Shown: piece by piece, positions 59,573 to 64,000 of the stretch | Position numbering within the stretch: position 1 is the stretch's first letter | Layout of the letters: each line of letters opens with the position of its first letter | Assembly (NCBI GenBank): GCA_002633005.1 | Contig: NMRA01000518.1 | Location: 180,842 to 244,841 of the forward strand | DNA length: 64,000 bases | Direction: 5' to 3' | Source: Phoronis australis | Taxonomy: Eukaryota > Phoronida > Phoronidae | Notes under the pieces: generated by a model | Seen by the model: only the letters and a program-made list of their open reading frames with translations | The model's database searches: none | What the model was told of the DNA's origin: nothing | Program-made: the position numbers and the translations under genes

Positions 59573-59885
59573 CAGTGGCGGATTTAGGGGAGGGGGAGCA
59601 AGGAAGCCATGGCCCCCCCTAAAATTCTACCAGATACCATTTGGCAGTTCGGGTGCGAATTGCTGACGAGCACATACGCGCAACCAGGGGGGGGCCTTGG
59701 GGGCTGAATAAACAATGCATAGGCCCTGAACAAACCCCGTTTACGGTTTTCTTTAGTCAAAAGGTCCGCAAACCCAAAATGCGAGACCACTGCTTCCCTA
59801 CATTTTAGGCTGGGCGCGCGCACCTGCCGAAATTCTGGTTATTCCTGTGCCCTGCCCCCCACTCAAAATCCTGGATCCGCCCCTG
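59573..59885. mobile_element. GGCGGATC-ended element carrying a family E copy
   Basis: The left end CAGTGGCGGATTTAGGGGAG and right end ACTCAAAATCCTGGATCCGCCCCTG are inverted relatives. Family E copy 4 (59673-59824) lies inside. The element begins 12 bp after the foldback at 59111-59560. Confidence 0.6.
59673..59824 (-). mobile_element. GCGCGCACCC-ended repeat (family E), copy 4, nested
   Basis: Starts ATACGCGCAACCAGGGGGGG and ends TTTTAGGCTGGGCGCGCGCAC, inverted relative to copy 1. It is the most diverged of the four. Confidence 0.65.
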
Positions 59886-61127
59886 GAGGCCCCATCTCAA
59901 CGCCACCGAATCCAGCTTGGCAAAGGGCAATGGAAAGCAACACTTATGGTGTTGAGGGGAGGGGGGGGGAGCTCGAGAATTGTGGCGACCCCGAGGGTAA
60001 AAAATTCTGGTGTCCTGGGAGTGAATACTGTGTCGGCCGGAAACGTGTGGAAATTGGGAGGCAGCTCAAATTGATAGTGCCTTGCGGACTTATGGCCCAA
60101 GGAAATCTTAAACCTGATGTCACTACGTGAACCTCACAACATTGAGAGTGAACAAACTATGGCGATTTTTATTATTGATTATTTGTTTTGCTAGTAACAA
60201 GGTTCTGCCTTCCACCAATCTCTGAAGGTAAAGTTGCTAATTCTGAATTAGTAAAGCAGTGAAGGCGCAGTCTGTGATTGCCGAGTTTCATCGTCACGAA
60301 CAACAGTTGCTATCGCATTAGCTGCCATGAGTGTTTCTACAGTTGGCAATTGTTACTGATTCCGTAGCTCAATCAATGTGGGTCCCTGACCATACCAAGC
60401 TGTTGCTGGTTCGACTCTCGAATTTTGTTTGCCTAAACCTGACACTGCGAGCTAATGGCAGCGGTTACTGAACGAGATGTTTTCAATTCATAAAAAGCGT
60501 TCAAACAATGGACCTGAAGAATGCCAAGTGAAAAAAGTGATGCCAGTGTTAATTCATATTAATTTTTACAACAAAGAATGGATAATTACATTCATTGCAG
60601 CTCAGTCTGTTGATAATACCTACTAGCTCACCAGAGAAATCCCGGATCTCGGTTTACCGGTTGTTTTTCTTTGTAAGCACGCGCATGCCAACTTCCTGGT
60701 TAAAAATGGCCAACCGACTGCGAATGTGCGCTGTACCGAGGGCTTCACACGCAACGGCAGAGTCTGAGCCTTGGGAATTCTCAGCAATTCTTGTCTTTCA
60801 AGCGCAACAAGCTGTGTAACATTTCATAAATAGTATGCATTTGTATGAACGCCACTTCCTGGGTTGATGTTTGTCGACTGGTTATGAGTACAGGCAGGAA
60901 GGCACTGGTAATGTCTTCTTAATGCAGGTTTGTTTAAAAGCATCCATTTCCTGTGCACCATTGTTGAACAAAAATATTTTCACATTTGCAACAATCAATT
61001 CTTGGCTATCGCCAATGAAATTCAAGCCACACTTAAAAATATTATCCTGATATTATTAATGAAGTAGACGAAAAATACTCCCCGCCTTTGTCGTTTAATT
61101 GTAATTGCAAATTAGCACTTCGATTTG

Positions 61128-61150
61128 TGATTGGAAGTGTGTATTTAAAT
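61128..61150 (+). promoter_or_regulatory. Possible core promoter of the GPCR gene
   Basis: TGATTGG (inverted CCAAT) and GTATTTAAAT (TATA-like, 61141-61150) lie 140-160 bp before the start codon. The position suits a short 5'UTR, but no transcript start is known. Confidence 0.3.
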
Positions 61151-61287
61151 CCAGACTACCGTGATGTTATAAAGCATCCTGCTCACGCGTTGTCTTCAGT
61201 TCGTTGTAGGCCTACGACAATACAGTGCATAGTGTTCAGCCAGAACGTTTCCAAGTGGTTATAGTTGAACTTGTGCAAGGAAGACAG

Positions 61288-62640
61288 ATGCCGACAGAAA
61301 TGTCTCTCATAGCCAACAGTACTGATGATTCTCTGAATATAGGCGTGAATGTGACAAATAAGTTTACTCTAAACGTTACAACACCATCAACACCACCAGT
61401 GGATGACATAGAAGAAAGGTGGGCATATGCTTATAAACTGTCTTTTTACTTCAGTTTTGCCGTTCCCATAACCGCACTTTTGCTGAATTTCGTATCCATG
61501 GTTGCCATTCGATTCACACGCGATACATTGAAACCTTCCTTGTACCTTATTGTGCATTTGATCGTTGCCGATAGTGTCATGGCAGCCAGTAGTTTGAGTT
61601 ACATGACCCATGCTTACGTCAGCGAATACACAAGACTTAGTATTCCAAGCAAACGTGCCCTACAGTGCTCAATGCATTTCACAGGACATTTTTGGGACAC
61701 CTCCACATTCGCCAGTGTGCTTATTCTTTTGTGTTTGGCTGCGGAACACCTGATCGCCATAAAACGGCCACTGAGGTATGAAGTGGTTCTCTCTCGCCCT
61801 CGTCTTCACGCGATTATGATCGTGGTTTGGATCATTGCGATTTTCTTTGGATGGAGTACGCAATTCTTAATAATGAACTTTAATGAAGAAGAACATAACT
61901 TTAAGTATAATCCTTCGAAAGGAACAACGCGTTACTGTTACAAAATAATTGTCTACTATTATTACAATCAGCTGACGAGAAATAACACGTATGGCGTCAC
62001 CGCCATTATTATTTCAGCTACTGTAATAGTGATATCACTGTTCGTCATGACTCTGACTTACTGTCTTATTTTCCGACACGTGTTAAACTTGCGCGCGTTA
62101 GAAGCGCTTCCTTCAGGCCCAGAATATTCCAAGAGACGAAGATCAAGCTTCAGCGTAAACAAGAAAGCGATCAGAACCACTTTGTTGCTTTTAGGTGTCT
62201 TCATCGTTTGTTACATGCCATATTTTGTTTGGATTATTGTGTCAACATTTGCAAACAGCCAAGATTTGGTGTCCGCCATTCCGTACAAATCCGCGAGGAA
62301 ATTCCTCAATTTGGTAGCCTGGCTGCTACTTTCGTCTAACTCTCTGTTCGACCCTGTCATTTACGCGGCTCGTTTGCATGACGTTCGCGTCGGATACAAA
62401 CGCTTAAGACGCGTGCTGGCCAACAGTCAAGTCTTTGCTAACGTTCTGGACTTCCTATCAAGGTGGCGTTTTGGAAACAAGCGGAAAAGATCGCGGGATT
62501 CCACAGCGAGCGGATCAAGCTTCGTGAATTCATTCACAAAACTAACCAAAAAAGACAATGTTAGAACTTATGATACTAAAGGTGAGAACATTCAATCAAT
62601 TCAGTTAGAAAATCGGCATGGTCTTATTGAAGAGGATTAA
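61288..62640 (+). CDS. Class A (rhodopsin-like) G-protein-coupled receptor, intronless, orphan
   Basis: 450 residues from the ATG at 61288; the open frame extends upstream but only from a GTG. The N-terminus has potential N-glycosylation at N10, N21 and N29. Seven hydrophobic segments lie at about 50-75, 84-108, 127-157, 172-195, 236-262, 295-320 and 338-360. Class A marks: LIVAD (D95, TM2), C127 before TM3 and C217 in the second outer loop (disulfide pair), W181 in TM4, CYMPY in TM6 (P311), and NSLFDPVIY in TM7. Departures: LLNFVS instead of GN in TM1, AAEHLIAIKRPLRY with E-H-L in place of D/E-R-Y, Tyr for the CWxP Trp, and no TM5 proline. The tail is basic and Ser/Thr-rich. The DPxxY and the TM3 exit resemble the melanocortin/adenosine/lipid-receptor branch, but no ligand can be named. 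It would act at the plasma membrane. Confidence 0.93.
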   Translation: MPTEMSLIANSTDDSLNIGVNVTNKFTLNVTTPSTPPVDDIEERWAYAYKLSFYFSFAVPITALLLNFVSMVAIRFTRDTLKPSLYLIVHLIVADSVMAASSLSYMTHAYVSEYTRLSIPSKRALQCSMHFTGHFWDTSTFASVLILLCLAAEHLIAIKRPLRYEVVLSRPRLHAIMIVVWIIAIFFGWSTQFLIMNFNEEEHNFKYNPSKGTTRYCYKIIVYYYYNQLTRNNTYGVTAIIISATVIVISLFVMTLTYCLIFRHVLNLRALEALPSGPEYSKRRRSSFSVNKKAIRTTLLLLGVFIVCYMPYFVWIIVSTFANSQDLVSAIPYKSARKFLNLVAWLLLSSNSLFDPVIYAARLHDVRVGYKRLRRVLANSQVFANVLDFLSRWRFGNKRKRSRDSTASGSSFVNSFTKLTKKDNVRTYDTKGENIQSIQLENRHGLIEED

Positions 62641-62916
62641 AAACATTTAAGAATGTTAAGAATGGCTAATTTATCCATGACCTTCGTGTATTCTGTCAGT
62701 GCAGCACATTGGGGGTGTTTCACGTTCAATGACTTTACCAGTCTTAGGGCGGTTGTGAACGTGTCGTTACTAACTTTCTCCTTTGTTAAATGCCGGCCAC
62801 ATATTTGTCTGGTAGGACAACATGCAGGCCAATCATCTACCAGACCTCAAAGTGTTACTGAAACCAAGCAGAACTACTTTCGACATCCAGTAACAGAACA
62901 ACAACAACAATCAATC

Positions 62917-62922
62917 AATAAA
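62917..62922 (+). promoter_or_regulatory. Polyadenylation signal AATAAA of the GPCR gene
   Basis: First AATAAA after the TAA at 62638-62640, giving a 3'UTR near 300 nt. Confidence 0.5.
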
Positions 62923-62924
62923 TG

Positions 62925-63705
62925 GCGGTTTGTCAATAACCATTTTATCGGCATTGCCATTGGGACTTGTTCCATCAGGCTATGAAAGATTTAAAGTTGA
63001 TATCAGTTGGGAGTAGACTCCAGCATGCAATATTAACTCCGAAAAGTCAAGGTGCTCTCGAGCTCGTTTGTTTTGTAAAGAATAGTGGCTCCACCCACTC
63101 GTTTTGAAAGGAATTTCGCTGAGCGGCTTTTATGAGGATTTTGGGGATATCATTGGTTTTTGCATGTTACGTGATTTGTTGTTTCTGGTGTCATTGCTGT
63201 AATTTTAGTAGAAAATGTCCGTGGTCATGAAGCATAGGCTTTTGATGTAGTCCTTCCTGGCCATGTTGTCGCGTTTTTCTTTTGGGTGTGACTCATAATT
63301 TGGTAATTAGCTGCTTTCTCTGTATATACCTTCCATTTTCATTCCTCAATTCTCAATTATTAGTCCGATTAAGTTTTACTTCATGACATTGTTTTTCACA
63401 CATGCCCACTTAATTCAAGCAACTAGACAAGTGTATTTTCAGCAAATGTAGTGTATTTTTGCAATTAATCACTGATAATGGAATGTTAAAAGAAATCTAC
63501 TGTTGTTAAATTATGTATGAAAATCATTAAATTTGTTACTGTACTCCACTCTTGTTTAATTTTGTGAAAAGCGAATTTTCTGAGTACTTTTCTTATTGAA
63601 ACTCATGCTCTTGGAAAACTTCAATTAGTTAGAATTTAATGAATATTCTTTGAAGTTGTAACATTAATAGTTAACAAATGTTTATAAACAACACAGTCAT
63701 CAGGG
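62925..63705. other. Intergenic sequence, nothing supportable
   Basis: T-rich, without open frames of note or recognised repeats. Confidence 0.5.
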
Positions 63706-63709
63706 CTTC

Positions 63710-63920
63710 CCCGCGCGTGAGCACTGATCTTGAGACAGCTCAGCTAATTAGTCTCACCGCGTGATATCTTGAGTTGGGGTTCGTCTCCGTTAGAGTGAAC
63801 GTGAATATGGAATTCGCCGCCTAAGGTGGATCCATTAAGAAATTGTTTTGCATGTTCTTCCAACTGGGAGTACTTACATGTGTTTCAACTGACTTTGTTA
63901 GGGTCGCAGACGACGAACCG
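63710..63920 (+). repeat. Interspersed repeat G, copy 2
   Basis: Matches 23215-23425 in order (CTTGAGACAGCTCAG, GTCTCACCGCGTGATA, TTGAGTTGGGGTTCGTCTCC). The sequence from 63921 to the window end shows nothing further. Confidence 0.65.
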
Positions 63921-64000
63921 GCTTGACCCACTGGTTGTTACACTTCCATTTTCACTTTCAGCTATTTCGGGCTTCATGAATGTGCAAAGAAAAATCTGAC

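Noticed and set aside
60361-60430. tRNA-like sequence with TAGCTCAATC and GGTTCGACTCT
   Set aside because: The acceptor and T stems do not pair; at most a SINE remnant.

Overview
This window is eukaryotic (metazoan) nuclear DNA. It shows spliced genes with GT-AG introns of about 0.5-5 kb, polyadenylation signals, AT-rich introns, many short interspersed and foldback repeats, microsatellites, a non-LTR retrotransposon relic, and an intronless GPCR. The SPEC3/Stum-family gene, the divergent animal-type pantothenate kinase and the repeat load suggest a marine invertebrate (cnidarian or invertebrate deuterostome). I cannot fix the phylum from sequence alone. Two single-base Ns (1932 and 47772) show this is an assembly.

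Four protein-coding loci are supportable, all on the + strand. (1) 281-4749: the 3' seven exons of a divergent Fumble-type (type II eukaryotic) pantothenate kinase; the 5' end lies outside the window. (2) 9715-17743, with an alternative end at 22492-22562: a Stum/SPEC3-family membrane protein with a ~420-residue disordered N-terminal region. It has two phase-compatible alternative last exons, each followed by a polyadenylation signal. (3) 33220-42502: the last six exons of a single-pass membrane protein with a Tyr/Pro/Gln-rich cytoplasmic tail containing a 9-residue tandem repeat; no family recognised. (4) 61288-62640: an intronless class A GPCR with an E-H-L in place of D/E-R-Y and a D-P-x-x-Y in TM7.

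The rest is intergenic and intronic DNA dominated by repeats. The clearest are: a ~1.38 kb terminal-inverted-repeat element flanked by TTAA on both sides (26816-28199), inserted in or next to an older repeat whose two halves also occur elsewhere; a family with GCGCGCACCC ends (four copies); several hairpin-forming foldback elements (18067-18285, 37184-37787, 39875-39958, 41504-42191, 42954-43343, 59111-59560); a pair of related repeats at 39914-40483 and 51515-52075; an RNase H relic of a non-LTR retrotransposon (50790-51470); a degenerate THAP-like start (55119-55328); and a recent tandem duplication that encodes a membrane-helix peptide twice (57988-58308).

The genes look functionally unrelated: CoA biosynthesis, mechanosensory-type membrane protein, orphan adhesion or signalling receptor, GPCR. 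There is no operon-like organisation. All exon boundaries were read by eye from splice consensus and codon phase. No RNA evidence or database search was available.
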